Below, in pieces: positions 1-9,284 of a DNA stretch of 42,609 nt (position 1 is its first letter; each line of letters begins with the position of its first letter). The stretch is from CAYZBF01 sp964476585 (GTDB lineage: Bacteria; Hydrothermota; UBA3072): assembly GCA_964476585.1 (NCBI GenBank), contig CAYZBF010000017.1, forward strand, positions 1-42,609, read 5' to 3'. Under the pieces are notes generated by a model. The model saw only the letters and a list, made by a program, of their open reading frames with translations, was not told the origin of the DNA and ran no database searches. A program made the translations under genes and the position numbers.

Positions 1-300
1 CATAGTAGGGGGATAATAACCTCCAACAATCACACAATCAAAACCTCCTTCTGATAATTTTTTCCAAATAATGGGATTAAACCTGATATTTTTACCAATA
101 AATGGAACATTAAAATTCCACCCAGGTAGTATTTCAGAATATTCCTTAGTTCCCTTGAAATTGAAATCCCAATCCCTTCCAGGTCCGGAACTACTACAGT
201 AAAATATCTTAAGGTCTACATCACCCCACGCTTCTATTCTTTTAAGGAGAGGAATTCTATAAGGGGTTGGAAGAGAGAGTATATATGCTACTTTTTTCAT
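1..300 (-). CDS. GT4-type glycosyltransferase, N-terminal part (cut by window edge)
   Basis: An open frame begins at an ATG at 300-298 and stays open for 100 codons to the left edge, so only the N-terminal domain is visible. It begins MKKVAYILSLPTPYRIPLLK and reaches a GGYYPPT motif near residue 94. This pattern (a first strand, then a P-x-PYR loop, then a strand ending in GGY) is usual in the acceptor-binding half of GT4 glycosyltransferases. The ATG lies one base after the stop of the upstream gene (302-304), so it is the seventh visible gene of the minus-strand operon and is probably translated by coupling, as no clear ribosome site is seen. The donor domain with its E-x7-E motif is outside the window, so sugar specificity cannot be judged. 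Confidence 0.7.
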   Translation of the reverse strand, partial: MKKVAYILSLPTPYRIPLLKRIEAWGDVDLKIFYCSSSGPGRDWDFNFKGTKEYSEILPGWNFNVPFIGKNIRFNPIIWKKLSEGGFDCVIVGGYYPPTM

Positions 301-301
301 T

Positions 302-1534
302 CTATTTTAGAATATATTCTCGAAATATGTTAGCTGTCTTTTTTATGTTTTTACACAAATTAAAATCTCTTTCAATCTTTCTTCTTGCTTCTTTACCTAA
401 TCTTTCTCTCAGCTTTGCATCTTTTAATAATTTTTCAATAGCATTCGCTAATGCAGTTGGATCTTTTTGTTGAACTAAAATACCATTAATTCCATCATCT
501 ATTAATTCCGGAATACCTGAGACATTCGTTGAAATTACAGGTTTCCCAAGTGCCATAGCTTCCATACAGGATATAGGAATACCATCTACATCACCATTTG
601 AAGTAACAATACAAGGCAAACAGAATATTGAAGCACGACTCATTAATTCATTTATTCTAATATGTGGCATATAACCAAGTATTTTAATATATTTACTGAG
701 TTTCTTATTCTGTATTAAATAATCAATCTTTTCACGAAGATATCCATCTCCAATAATATTTATAATAAACCTAAGATTTTTCTTTTTCATTATTTCTGCA
801 GCTAAGATTAGAAATTCATATCCCTTTGTCTCTGACAAACTCCCTACAGAGACTATCAACCCATTCTCCTCTTTAAATTCTTCCCTTTCCCATTCTTTTA
901 CATCCACTCCAAGGTAGTCAACCTCAATCTTGTCAGAATGTATATACCCACACCAGTCTAGAAGCTGCCTTTTATTATATTTAGAAATAGATAATACAAA
1001 TTCTGATTTATCTATTTTATCTTTTAAAAGAATTGGATTATAAGGGCTATGATTCCTGAAACTATAAGAAATACCTAAAAATCTATTGCATATATATCCA
1101 GCAGTCGCTGTATTATTAGCAAATTGAGCATGTATATGCGTAGAATTAGGCACATTCTTAAGCAAAAATGATAGATGCACCCCTCGTAGGAAATTCGCAA
1201 TACTGCGTAATCTTAGCTTAAAAGTGGTAAATCTTTGATACCGTCCTAATATAACCTTATACATCGTGCAAAAATACCTCATCGGTATATGAAAAAAGAA
1301 ATAGAATTGAGAAAGATATATTTCCTGGGAGGAAAAACTAGGAAAATATAAAGTATCTTTGATGACCTTCTTCATTTCCAAGGTCAGGTTCAAAGTCTCT
1401 GGTCTCTTAAAAGAATAAACTTGAACATCTAACCCTTCCTTTTTTAAACCATTCACCTCATTAAAAGTAAAAGTTTCTGTTATGTGTGGAAAACGATCTG
1501 AGATATATGTTATTTTTCTTTCAACTTTTTTCAT
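302..1534 (-). CDS. GT4 glycosyltransferase (WcaL/AmsK-like)
   Basis: This 410-residue cytoplasmic GT-B enzyme is expected to move a sugar from a nucleotide donor onto the lipid-linked repeat unit. The N-terminal half carries HIHAQFANNTA near residue 133, a pattern seen in WcaL/AmsK-type exopolysaccharide transferases. The C-terminal donor domain shows LIVSVGSLSETKGY, then IIGDGYLREKI, then the E-x7-E region GIPISCMEAMALGKPVIST with GIPELIDDG following. Length is normal and no key motif is missing. The ATG at 1534 overlaps the preceding gene by 14 bases, which suggests translational coupling. The family is secure; linkage and sugar cannot be read from sequence. Confidence 0.9.
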   Translation of the reverse strand: MKKVERKITYISDRFPHITETFTFNEVNGLKKEGLDVQVYSFKRPETLNLTLEMKKVIKDTLYFPSFSSQEIYLSQFYFFFHIPMRYFCTMYKVILGRYQRFTTFKLRLRSIANFLRGVHLSFLLKNVPNSTHIHAQFANNTATAGYICNRFLGISYSFRNHSPYNPILLKDKIDKSEFVLSISKYNKRQLLDWCGYIHSDKIEVDYLGVDVKEWEREEFKEENGLIVSVGSLSETKGYEFLILAAEIMKKKNLRFIINIIGDGYLREKIDYLIQNKKLSKYIKILGYMPHIRINELMSRASIFCLPCIVTSNGDVDGIPISCMEAMALGKPVISTNVSGIPELIDDGINGILVQQKDPTALANAIEKLLKDAKLRERLGKEARRKIERDFNLCKNIKKTANIFREYILK

Positions 1535-2741
1535 TTAATACCTTGGCTATAATCTTCAGCGTCTCTTCTCCAATCTTATCCCAGGTATAGTTTTCAACAA
1601 CTTTTTTATAAAATCTTTCCCCGTAAAGCTTTCTTTTGCTGGGAGATCTTGCTAATTCTACTATAGATGAAGCAAGACTATCTGCAGAACCTGGATCAAA
1701 TAATAACCCATTATATCTCTCTATAATTAAATTATCAAATGCTCTATACCGAGGAACTATAACTGGCTTTTTCATCGCACCATATTCAAGTACTTTCACT
1801 GGATACATAAACGATGCACATCCTGGAATAACCGCGATATCAAAAGCATTTATGTACTCTGGGACATTTTTATAGGGAATTTTACCAGTGAAATGTATGT
1901 TATTTATTGAATTTTTTTTAACAAACTTTCTATATATCTCCATGGCGTTTCCGTATCCTATTATTAGAAAGTTCACATTGATGCCCTTTTCTTGCAAAAT
2001 TTTTGCCGCCTGTATGAGCAAATCTACTCTATGATATTTACGAAAAACCCCTACAAAACCAACTACTATTCCATCCTGTAAGCTAAAATCTTTTCTGACC
2101 TTCTCTCTTTTAATTTCATCTGGCTTAAATAAATGAGTATTTACCCCTAATCCCTTAACAAAAATTTTATCAGGAGATATGTGGCGTTTCTTTACCAATT
2201 CCTCTTTTGCTGCTTCAGACATCACAAATATTACATCAGCTTTATCATGCTTTTTCTGTTCAATCTTATTACCCCACCACTCCAAAGCAGTTCCAAATTC
2301 TTCTTTCCAGAACTCAACCAAATTTACGTCAGATTCTAATGCATAAGGAATTCTTAGCGTCTTTGCTATCTTAAGGCCAGTACTTACCAAATACGATGCC
2401 CTTTCATAAACAATATCTGGGGAAAAATCAAGAATAGTATTCCAGCTTTTTCTCGTCACATACCTTTTGTGTCTTAGTATTCTCAAGTCTCGAATAAGAA
2501 GTCTTAAAGGTAACGGTGTAACTGACTTTATGATTTCTCTAAATCGTCCTTTCCTTTGAAGCCTAACATCCTGTCGTGCCGGGGATGATAGCGAACTATT
2601 GTGAATATCTCCCCCTATGATAGATAAGACATTACAACCAGCATTCCTAAAAGCGCTTATAACACCACGCATATGTGTCCCAGCCCCTCCACTCTGTGAT
2701 AGTGTAATACCTAGACTTGGTGCCCAATATAGAATCTTCAT
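1521..2741 (-). CDS. GT4 glycosyltransferase
   Basis: A 406-residue GT-B glycosyltransferase. The N-terminal Rossmann half opens with KILYWAPSLGITLSQSGGAG, where the SGGAGTH glycine loop fits the acceptor side of GT4 enzymes. The donor half contains VVGFVGVFRKYHRVDLLIQA, then FLIIGYGNA, then HFTGKIPY, then YPVKVLEYGAMKKPVIVP. In this last motif the usual first Glu of E-x7-E is replaced by K/V-type residues with only the LEYGAMKKP part kept, as in many WbuB-like transferases. The ATG at 2741 forms an ATGA overlap with the stop of the preceding gene. It belongs to the same minus-strand operon and presumably adds one residue of the repeat unit. Confidence 0.88.
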   Translation of the reverse strand: MKILYWAPSLGITLSQSGGAGTHMRGVISAFRNAGCNVLSIIGGDIHNSSLSSPARQDVRLQRKGRFREIIKSVTPLPLRLLIRDLRILRHKRYVTRKSWNTILDFSPDIVYERASYLVSTGLKIAKTLRIPYALESDVNLVEFWKEEFGTALEWWGNKIEQKKHDKADVIFVMSEAAKEELVKKRHISPDKIFVKGLGVNTHLFKPDEIKREKVRKDFSLQDGIVVGFVGVFRKYHRVDLLIQAAKILQEKGINVNFLIIGYGNAMEIYRKFVKKNSINNIHFTGKIPYKNVPEYINAFDIAVIPGCASFMYPVKVLEYGAMKKPVIVPRYRAFDNLIIERYNGLLFDPGSADSLASSIVELARSPSKRKLYGERFYKKVVENYTWDKIGEETLKIIAKVLNEKS

Positions 2742-3925
2742 TGTCTTCCTTCAAAAGTCCTCAAAAGTTTCTCAACATGTTTCTCTGCGCTGAAATCTGC
2801 TCTTACCATATCTCTGCCTTTCATTCCTAATTCTGAGGTAATATCGGGATTGTTCAATAAAAAATCAATCTTTTCTGCTAATTTTTTGTAATCTGCTCGA
2901 GGTACTAAAAAACCATTTACTCCATCCTTTAACCAATCAGAAACTCCACCAACATTGTATGCAACTACAGGCTTTCCAAAAGCCATAGCCTCAATTCCAA
3001 CTATACCAAAGCACTCTGGCCATAATGATGGCATAACCACAAAAGCACAATCTTTTAACAATTCATCCCTATGCTTCCTATTTACCCATCCAACAAATTT
3101 AACCTTACCGTCAATGGGCAAAGATTTTTCAAGTTTCTTCAAATTATTTAGATTCTTTCCCTCACCAGTTATTGTCACTTCGTAATCTGATTCGACCAAC
3201 GCTAATGCTTTCAACAGATGGTTCACCCCTTTCACTTCAGCAATTCGTCCAAGGTAAAGGATTTTTTTAGGATTATTACTATTACCAAATTTTTTAGGAA
3301 GTGAAGTAAAATAAGGAATAACTGATATACGGGTTCCATTAAATCCTTCTTGAATAAATCTTTCCCTCACATAATTAGAAGCAACTATTATGTGAATGTT
3401 TTTAAGAGCCTCTTTTGCTTTCAAAACCTTATAAAATGATTTTAAGACTCTATCTGGCCTTCTATTATTACACATCTTGCTGTAAGGATAAAAAAGACAT
3501 TGTAACCCAAAATTTTTTTTACAGATCTTTTCTTGTCGGATAAAATATTTTTCAGTTCCTGGACAAATATATCTATAACCGTGCATATAAAAAAAAGTAG
3601 CAAAAGATCTGCTACAGAACTGAATCACATGTAAATTATCAATTTTATGAAGATAAACAACGTCCGGTTTCTCCTTAAACAAAATTTCCTTTAACTTTTT
3701 AAGTGCATTATTTGGAATGAAAGAAAAACTGGTTATCCTAGGAATATAATAAGAACGAATTTTATCTTCAAGATACTTATTCTTTTCGCCATAAATAACA
3801 ATGTTTTCGATCTCCCTTTTTTCCAATTCCTCAACAAGTTGTATAAGATAGGTTTCTGCTCCACCAGACCAATCAAATTTATCATTTATATGTAGTATTT
3901 TTATATTTTGTTTCACTGTTTTCAC
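2738..3925 (-). CDS. GT4 glycosyltransferase with Cys-rich insert, GTG start
   Basis: A 395-residue GT-B enzyme. The N-terminus has ILHINDKFDWSGGAETYLIQ, a typical GT4 first strand and SGGAE loop. The middle holds four cysteines around residues 118-151 (the first in YICPGTEK), an insert found in a subset of GT4 proteins acting on exopolysaccharides. The donor domain has ILYLGRIAEVKGV, then VTITGEGKN, then WPECFGIVGIEAMAFGKPVV with a complete E-x7-E, then GVNGFLVP. The first start is GTG at 3925, overlapping the wzx stop by four bases. A second GTG nine bases further in has a better-placed AAGG ahead of it, so the true N-terminus could be three residues shorter. Confidence 0.9.
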   Translation of the reverse strand: MKTVKQNIKILHINDKFDWSGGAETYLIQLVEELEKREIENIVIYGEKNKYLEDKIRSYYIPRITSFSFIPNNALKKLKEILFKEKPDVVYLHKIDNLHVIQFCSRSFATFFYMHGYRYICPGTEKYFIRQEKICKKNFGLQCLFYPYSKMCNNRRPDRVLKSFYKVLKAKEALKNIHIIVASNYVRERFIQEGFNGTRISVIPYFTSLPKKFGNSNNPKKILYLGRIAEVKGVNHLLKALALVESDYEVTITGEGKNLNNLKKLEKSLPIDGKVKFVGWVNRKHRDELLKDCAFVVMPSLWPECFGIVGIEAMAFGKPVVAYNVGGVSDWLKDGVNGFLVPRADYKKLAEKIDFLLNNPDITSELGMKGRDMVRADFSAEKHVEKLLRTFEGRQ

Positions 3926-5250
3926 CTTGTCAGTTCATCTTTTCTTAAAATCCCTATAGCGCTTTCTCGAATTTTCTGCAAATCAGACTTTCTGAAGAGG
4001 AAAAACTTAATGGGAGATATACCAGTTTCATAATGATATATTGGCAGATAAATGAGATATGTCAACGTATACGAAATAGCACTCGCAAGAGCGGCACCGT
4101 TAATTCCCATTTGAGGAATCAATAACAGATTCAGTCCTATATTGATTATAAGAGTTATAAAACTTACAAATGTATTCACCTGAGGTTTACCAATACCACT
4201 AAAATAAGCCGATATAGCTCTCGCTGGAGAAAACAATAAAATACCTGGAAGGATTATATATATAATTTTAATTGAAGGAATAAACTTTGTCCCATAAAAA
4301 AATGGAATTAACCATCTTGCCACCACTGCAATTATGATGGCAACAAGGAAAGAAGACATAAATATAATCCTTGCAGCTAGTGGTACCAGTGACTTTGAAG
4401 TTTCTTTCCCAAGAAAGGCGATTCTTGGGAAAAGGGGAAAAGCAACAGATTGTGAGACAAACCATATAACTTCGGCTGCTGCAACCCCAACAGTGTAGAA
4501 CCCCAGGGGCTCAGGACCTAAGAAGGCAAAAATAAGAAAAACATCTGCCCGGTAATTCAACATCTGAAAACTATTTGCAAGATAATTCTTTACTCCATAT
4601 TTCAGGCTCCCTCTCAGAAGTTCAGGATTTAAATTAGAATCTGGTTTTATCGGGGTTTCTCTATTTATAACAAACAAAATAATAATCGTATTTATTACCC
4701 TTACCCCGAGATATACATAGACCAGTCCCAGAAGACCTAACTTAAAAACAAGTAGGGCTATTAGAATGCCCGAGATAGTAAGAAACTGTGACATAACAGA
4801 AATGATATTTGCTTCATATATCCTCTCCTTTCCTTGTAAGACTCCATTCATATAATTGAATATAAAAACAAAGGGAATAGCAAAAAGCACTAAATATAAG
4901 TGTCTTGGAGTAAACCCCGGATACTTGTCTGCAAGAAAGTGATATACCTTCTCAAACCCAAAGAAATACACAAAAAATATAATAAGCAAAACCGCAAAAG
5001 TAACATGAAATGAATTATTTATAATCTGATTAATCCCATACTTTCTGCTTCCTGCAAAATATACATTCGCAGATGAAATTCCCAGATTCAGGAGCGTAAA
5101 AGTAATTGAGGGCACAAAGATCAATGCAGCCCACATTCCTTTTCCATGGGGTCCTAAAATTCGTGCGATCACTATACTGGCAAAAATGGATACAAGGAAA
5201 GTAATCACCCTTGCTATAAAGGTCGATAAGCTTTTTTTAGCTAAACTCAT
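3922..5250 (-). CDS. wzx: Wzx-type polysaccharide flippase
   Basis: A 442-residue, strongly hydrophobic protein of the MOP/polysaccharide-transporter superfamily, predicted to move undecaprenyl-linked repeat units across the inner membrane. It starts MSLAKKSLSTFIARVITFLV and has ARILGPHGKGMWAA near residue 30, the short amphipathic start and RxLGPxGxG loop typical of Wzx. About a dozen hydrophobic stretches follow; FSPARAISAYFSGIGKPQVN and the IPQMGINGAALASA loop mark the second half. It overlaps the methyltransferase ahead of it and the GT4 behind it by four bases each. It is one of two intact flippase genes here; two decayed relatives (7627-7698 and 39193-39716) align best with this copy. 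Confidence 0.93.
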   Translation of the reverse strand: MSLAKKSLSTFIARVITFLVSIFASIVIARILGPHGKGMWAALIFVPSITFTLLNLGISSANVYFAGSRKYGINQIINNSFHVTFAVLLIIFFVYFFGFEKVYHFLADKYPGFTPRHLYLVLFAIPFVFIFNYMNGVLQGKERIYEANIISVMSQFLTISGILIALLVFKLGLLGLVYVYLGVRVINTIIILFVINRETPIKPDSNLNPELLRGSLKYGVKNYLANSFQMLNYRADVFLIFAFLGPEPLGFYTVGVAAAEVIWFVSQSVAFPLFPRIAFLGKETSKSLVPLAARIIFMSSFLVAIIIAVVARWLIPFFYGTKFIPSIKIIYIILPGILLFSPARAISAYFSGIGKPQVNTFVSFITLIINIGLNLLLIPQMGINGAALASAISYTLTYLIYLPIYHYETGISPIKFFLFRKSDLQKIRESAIGILRKDELTR

Positions 5251-6065
5251 TTATTAACTCTTTCGAACATGATTAAGAAATGATCTGCAAAGTTTTTATA
5301 TATTATTCTAAATAAAGCCCTTCTATCTAAGTATGAAGCCATTGCATATAATGGTTTCCAGATAAGTAATAACTTTCGTTTTGCGTGCCACACAAAGTCT
5401 TTAATAATCCATATTCGGTCAAGAGCGTTTAATATAGATTGAAGTGGATCTCCATAAACTATTCTTATATTAAAATCACTTTCCTTAGCTATTTTTCTAA
5501 TTTCTTGAAGATTATAAATGTGAAAATAATAACCATTGCTATCCTGTCTATCATGTAATCTCAAATGGCGATGTGATAGTGAGAAACGATTGTTAGAGGT
5601 AATTATAAGGTAACCTCCTGATTTTAGGGCAGAATAAAATTCAATAAATGCTTTTTTTACTAAATTATAAGGTAAATGAAAAATAACCTCAGTAGAAATA
5701 ATGCAGTCGAAAGTATTCTTTTTGAAAGGTATCTGTGAAACTGAGGCATTCACAATTGAAATGTTTGTATCTCTTTTCGATTTTAATCTTTCTTTCAAGG
5801 TTAACAACATATCGAAGGAAATGTCAACACCAACCACTTCAAATTTATTTGCTAAAGGTAAAACTAATCTTCCAGCTCCACAACCAATATCAGCAACTTT
5901 ACGAACTGAAGAAGGCAATAATCGAAAAATTAACTTATTTATCCACTCACTATAATAAAAGTTTATATATTTTAAATGCCCTTGATTAAGAACAGCTGAA
6001 ATAAAAGACTTTTCTTTTACTCTTCTTGACCAATATTCTTTAACACGGTTTATGTTGTATTTCAT
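5247..6065 (-). CDS. SAM-dependent methyltransferase, class I
   Basis: A 272-residue soluble methyltransferase. The SAM-binding motif I is VADIGCGAGRLVLPLA (near residue 58), motif II is VVGVDISFDM, and the later NTFDCIISTEVIFHLP and GGYLIITSNN match motifs of the Methyltransf_11/25 families. The N-terminal YWSRRVKEKSF stretch is usual in polysaccharide-cluster members. It probably O-methylates a sugar or the end of a growing chain, but the acceptor is not predictable. The ATG at 6065 lies one base after the upstream stop, and its own stop overlaps the wzx ATG by four bases. This methyltransferase-then-wzx order is repeated, in degraded form, at 8633-7627 and 40438-39193. Confidence 0.9.
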   Translation of the reverse strand: MKYNINRVKEYWSRRVKEKSFISAVLNQGHLKYINFYYSEWINKLIFRLLPSSVRKVADIGCGAGRLVLPLANKFEVVGVDISFDMLLTLKERLKSKRDTNISIVNASVSQIPFKKNTFDCIISTEVIFHLPYNLVKKAFIEFYSALKSGGYLIITSNNRFSLSHRHLRLHDRQDSNGYYFHIYNLQEIRKIAKESDFNIRIVYGDPLQSILNALDRIWIIKDFVWHAKRKLLLIWKPLYAMASYLDRRALFRIIYKNFADHFLIMFERVNK

Positions 6066-6066
6066 A

Positions 6067-7161
6067 CTATAATAATTCTAAATATATTTTTCCCATTTCA
6101 TTAACATTATTATTCCATTCATAGTTCTCTCTCACAAACGACCGCCCATATTTGCCAAATAGTTTTCTTAGTTTTTTATTTTTAATAAGCTTTAATATTG
6201 CATTAGATAATTTACTAATATCTTCTTTATCTACAAGAAATCCGGTTTTTCCATCTTTTACTACCTCCTGCACGCCACCTACCTTTGTAGCAATAACTGG
6301 AATTTCCATAGCAGAGGCTTCTAATGCAGCTACTCCAAATGTTTCATAAATAGAAGGCATGACGAAAATATCAGTTACTTTAAGTAGTTCGATAACTTCT
6401 ATCTGCGAAATATGACCTATAAAATGAACATTATTTCCAATTCCTAAATCTTTAGTCATATTAATAAGTTCATACTTCAGCTCACCCTCCCCAGCCATAT
6501 ATAGCTCAACATTAGGACATCTCTCTATTATCTTTGATAATGCTTGTACAAGAAAAGTGGGACCGTATTTTGTTGTAAGATGTTTAATAAATGAGATCGT
6601 GATTTTCTCTTTTTTTAATCCTCGAGTATCTAACTTAAATTTATCTGTATCTACTCCAAAAGGGATAATTTCAACCTTTCGTGCATTAGGAAAATATTCT
6701 AAAATTTCTTGTCTTAAGAAATTATTAGTAGCGGTTAATACTCTTGCTTGACTAAGTAGTGCTCTCTTGTAAAAAATCTGTCGTAATGACTCTTGTTTTT
6801 TGGGATTATCATAAATAATATCAGAACCCCAGACAGAGATTATAAGGTTTTTCAATCCTCTATAATAAAAAAGATTGGTGAAATTTGATGGCATATAGTG
6901 AATATGGATTATATGCGGATCAAAAGATTTAATTATTTTACGTAAACTCAAAAAAGTAGGCAAAAAGTTTTTTTTAGAATTAGAATATAGTCCTGGAATA
7001 ACCGTATAATCTATTTCATACCCTTCTAAATCTTCCTCAATAACAGGAGAAGCACTCACTACCTTTATTCTATAATCTCTATCTATAAAAGCTTTTACCC
7101 ATTTAACCAGATGAATGCTTCTTAAATCACCTATATAAAGAATTCTCCTTTCTTTTCCCAT
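6067..7161 (-). CDS. GT4 glycosyltransferase, first gene of the left operon
   Basis: A GT-B glycosyltransferase of 364 residues from the start chosen here. MGKERRILYIGDLRSIHLVK opens the N-terminal domain; HIHYMPSN and SVWGSDI follow; the donor domain has TISFIKHLTTKYGPTFLVQA, LYMAGEGELKYEL, and the full E-x7-E motif YETFGVAALEASAMEIPVIA with GGVQEVV. The frame is open upstream to an ATG at 7257, but that codon lies inside a strong -10 box. The ATG at 7161-7159 has an AGGAGG at 7174-7179 (12-base spacing, somewhat long) and gives the normal family N-terminus. Six further genes follow within 0-1 bases or by overlap. Confidence 0.9.
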   Translation of the reverse strand: MGKERRILYIGDLRSIHLVKWVKAFIDRDYRIKVVSASPVIEEDLEGYEIDYTVIPGLYSNSKKNFLPTFLSLRKIIKSFDPHIIHIHYMPSNFTNLFYYRGLKNLIISVWGSDIIYDNPKKQESLRQIFYKRALLSQARVLTATNNFLRQEILEYFPNARKVEIIPFGVDTDKFKLDTRGLKKEKITISFIKHLTTKYGPTFLVQALSKIIERCPNVELYMAGEGELKYELINMTKDLGIGNNVHFIGHISQIEVIELLKVTDIFVMPSIYETFGVAALEASAMEIPVIATKVGGVQEVVKDGKTGFLVDKEDISKLSNAILKLIKNKKLRKLFGKYGRSFVRENYEWNNNVNEMGKIYLELL

Positions 7162-7252
7162 TCGTAATTTTTTCCTCCTTTCTAGTTGCACTTTCAAAAA
7201 TTGCTTTTTAAAATAGTTATAATAACTATTATAGGGCAATATCTTAGTTTTT

Positions 7253-7280
7253 ATCATATTATATTTTGAATATTTGTCAA
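7253..7280 (-). promoter_or_regulatory. Sigma-70-type promoter of the left glycosyltransferase operon
   Basis: On the minus strand TTGACA (7280-7275) and TATGAT (7258-7253) are separated by 16 bases. Transcription would start near 7246, giving a leader of about 85 bases with an AGGAGG before the ATG at 7161. The sequence match is close to consensus; activity is inferred. Confidence 0.65.
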
Positions 7281-7373
7281 TAAAGCGATAAGTCTGTAAG
7301 GGAAAGATTGGAAAGGTTGGGATATTTATAGATTCTTTTTAGTTCTGAGTCTCGAACCTAGATGAGTAAAAAA

Positions 7374-7440
7374 TCAATGCATCCAAATCTTCCTGATTCT
7401 ATAATTTATAAACTCCATACCTATCAAATAAGTCTTTAAA
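7374..7440 (-). pseudogene. Orphan C-terminal tail, copy A (unidentified gene)
   Basis: Read on the minus strand, this stretch gives KDLFDRYGV, a one-base frameshift, then NYRIRKIWMH and a TGA at 7376-7374. It matches the tails at 9285-9490 and 38964-39015 (CGVKNYR-x-KK-x-WTH, stop). Only the last 20 or so codons survive. I do not recognise the parent protein. The fragment is followed on its upstream side by a block that also matches the right end of the window. Confidence 0.55.
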
Positions 7441-7709
7441 GAGCGATTACTTGTCAATGGGTGTCAAAAAAGAAAAATATATTAGCTATTTGTCAATAGT
7501 GTGACAGTGTTTTTAAGGATTGAGGGGCGCAGGTCAGCGGTCATTTTTAGAGTGATTAGTCAATAGTCGTAAGTTGAATGTTGATAGGTAAGTGAGGACT
7601 AGAGAGTAGAGATAAAAGGATAACTCAATTTTTCTTAAAATCTCCCACCCTAAAGAGTAAAACTCCAAGGGAGATGCACCGGATTCATTTTTATAATGGA
7701 TTTTAAACT
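7441..7709. repeat. Diverged direct repeat of 39001-39266
   Basis: This block can be aligned along its length with 39001-39266: a tgtcaatag-type palindrome, then GGTCAGCGGTCATTTTT (GGTCAGTGGTCATTTTT in the other copy), then AGTCAATAGTCGTA, then the 3' end of a flippase gene. Similarity looks like roughly 70-80 percent by eye. Both lie in the same orientation and both sit downstream of a methyltransferase gene, so they are relics of one duplicated module. The remaining bases between 7281 and 7784 show nothing else I can identify. Confidence 0.6.
7627..7698 (-). pseudogene. wzx 3'-end fragment
   Basis: The minus strand reads HYKNESGASPLEF and then degenerates through YSLGWEILRKIE. The same segment in the decayed flippase at 39193-39716 is LYKNESGLSPLEFFLFRRED, and in the intact wzx it is IYHYETGISPIKFFLFRKSD. 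Only about 24 codons remain; nothing recognisable as flippase lies further upstream before the methyltransferase end at 7785. It shows that a wzx gene once followed this methyltransferase, as it still does at 5247-6065. Confidence 0.65.
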
Positions 7710-7784
7710 GAGCGAAGTGAAGTCTTTTACGCAGTAATAGGAGAAGTTTTTAAATGTCTCGAATATTTTCTTACTCTGGAGTTA

Positions 7785-8633
7785 CTATTCTTTATAACAA
7801 GTCGCAAAGAAATCCAAACTTTTGTCTATGTTGTTCCCAACAGTGAAATCGTCAAGGCTGTATTTATTAAGAAAATTAAACCCTAAAGTCGATCCATCGA
7901 TACTTTTGCTACTTGAAAAAGATTTTTGCTTTAAAACTTTAAAAAATGAAAAAACAGAAGTTGGTAATACTGCTCTCAACAATCTCACTCCTGGATTGTG
8001 TACGTAAATTTTAAATGGATTCTGCTTTACTCTTTTACACTCAATTGCATTAATTTCATCAGTTCCATAAACCCCTATGATTTTAACTTTTTTAAAGACA
8101 GGGATTAACTCTTTATTGAGACGCCTTAAGCTATACTCTCTTATATGTTCAGGATTCCAAGGTTTCTGGAAAGGTAAAAGCCTGTACCTTGTATTAGGAG
8201 TCGTTATAAATAACACCCCGTTGTCTTTAAGAACGCTCTTTAGCTCAAAAAGATATCCTTGCACATCGGGTATATGCTCTATTACTTGAAAAGACACAAT
8301 AACATCAAAAAGTTTTTCCTTAAAAGGCAGAGTGTAATTGGGATATATCTTTTTAAATGACAAGTTTGGCAATCTATATGTTCTATTACAATAATCAATG
8401 ACTTCTTCATTAATATCTACGCCGATAACTTTATTTGCATAATTAGATAACAATGCTGACCCATAACCACTTCCACAGCCATAATCCAAAACATACTTAT
8501 CCTTGCAATATTTACTAGCAAATTGGTATGCCTTCTTCGATCTTAGAAAAAGAAGAAAGTCTTCTCTACTTTCCCATTCACTTTTTTCTAATATCCATCT
8601 TCCATTAACGTCGCTATTTGAATCTTTAGTCAT
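7785..8633 (-). CDS. SAM-dependent methyltransferase, class I
   Basis: A 282-residue methyltransferase. Motif I is VLDYGCGSGYGSALL (near residue 48), motif II is VIGVDINEEVIDYC, then FDVIVSFQVIEHIPD and GVLFITTPNTRYRL. The HIREYSLRRLNKEL stretch after TPNTR is typical of Methyltransf_11/23 proteins in capsule clusters. An AGGAAG about eight bases before the ATG at 8633 supports the start. It stands alone: the gene downstream is only a flippase fragment, and the side upstream is a long non-coding region with a possible promoter at 8837-8865. The acceptor is unknown; methylation of a cell-surface sugar is the likely role from context. Confidence 0.88.
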   Translation of the reverse strand: MTKDSNSDVNGRWILEKSEWESREDFLLFLRSKKAYQFASKYCKDKYVLDYGCGSGYGSALLSNYANKVIGVDINEEVIDYCNRTYRLPNLSFKKIYPNYTLPFKEKLFDVIVSFQVIEHIPDVQGYLFELKSVLKDNGVLFITTPNTRYRLLPFQKPWNPEHIREYSLRRLNKELIPVFKKVKIIGVYGTDEINAIECKRVKQNPFKIYVHNPGVRLLRAVLPTSVFSFFKVLKQKSFSSSKSIDGSTLGFNFLNKYSLDDFTVGNNIDKSLDFFATCYKE

Positions 8634-8836
8634 AAATATCTTCCTTTTATAATACTCATCAAACTCCTCTAAACAAAATTTATTTCCAATAACCTTCTAT
8701 TTAAAGACTGCATATATTTATGATAGCTAAGACTCCCCTATTCCTTGCATAATGTGTTATTTAGTACTTCTTATCTCATAAATTAATATTTCATATCTAG
8801 AAAATTCTCTATTTTTATACATCTTTTTGGTATAAT

Positions 8837-8865
8837 TTATTATTCCTTAATGCAATTAAAGTCAA
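8837..8865 (-). promoter_or_regulatory. Possible promoter for the lone methyltransferase
   Basis: On the minus strand TTGACT (8865-8860), 17 bases, TAATAA (8842-8837). The leader to the ATG at 8633 would be about 200 bases. The rest of 8634-9004 is very AT-rich with no reading frame I would call. Confidence 0.4.
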
Positions 8866-9004
8866 CCCCTTTGCAAATTTACATAACAAAACATGATATA
8901 TTGTAGTAAAGAGATATTTAGGATTTTTCAGTAGTGATGAATCTGAACTCAAGAATCGATTTTATAGTCTGAAGTTATATATCTGATATCAAATGATTTA
9001 AACG

Positions 9005-9118
9005 TTAAATCAATTTTCTAAAATATTCTGCGACTTTCTTAAGACCTTCTTCGCGGTTGACTACTGGTTTCCAGCCAAGTAATTCCTTTGCTTTAGTTAT
9101 ATCAGGTCTCCTCACTTG
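9005..9118 (-). pseudogene. UDP-glucuronate decarboxylase 3'-end fragment
   Basis: In one minus-strand frame this reads QVRRPDITKAKELLGWKPVV, continues NREEGLKKVAEYFRKLI and stops with TAA at 9007-9005. The intact decarboxylase at 41138-42124 ends KVRRPDIAKAKELLTWEPEI, then SRGKGLRKVLEYFKTLI, so the match covers the last 37 codons of that family. Homology ends abruptly near 9118; no NAD-binding part is found upstream. The residues differ enough from the intact copy that this is an older paralogue, not a recent copy. Confidence 0.75.
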
Positions 9119-9284
9119 GTGTAGTTTATAGAAATTGTTCAAAGTTTTCGGGGATTGTGAATGGCAGGGTGACATTTTCATCATTTAATCTTTTAGTTCT
9201 TTTCCTAGCTCTTCTGAATAGTTGACCTCGAGTCTCTCGACTCGGGCGTCGTGAGACTTGGATCGGGAATTCCGCAAAAAAAAT
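9119..9284 (-). other. Non-coding stretch with one unassigned C-terminal tail
   Basis: The minus strand contains a short frame ending LNDENVTLPFTIPENFEQFL and TAA at 9128-9126, which looks like a real protein end but which I cannot assign. The rest consists of short 'gactcgag / cgtgagac' strings like those in other spacers of this window. Confidence 0.3.
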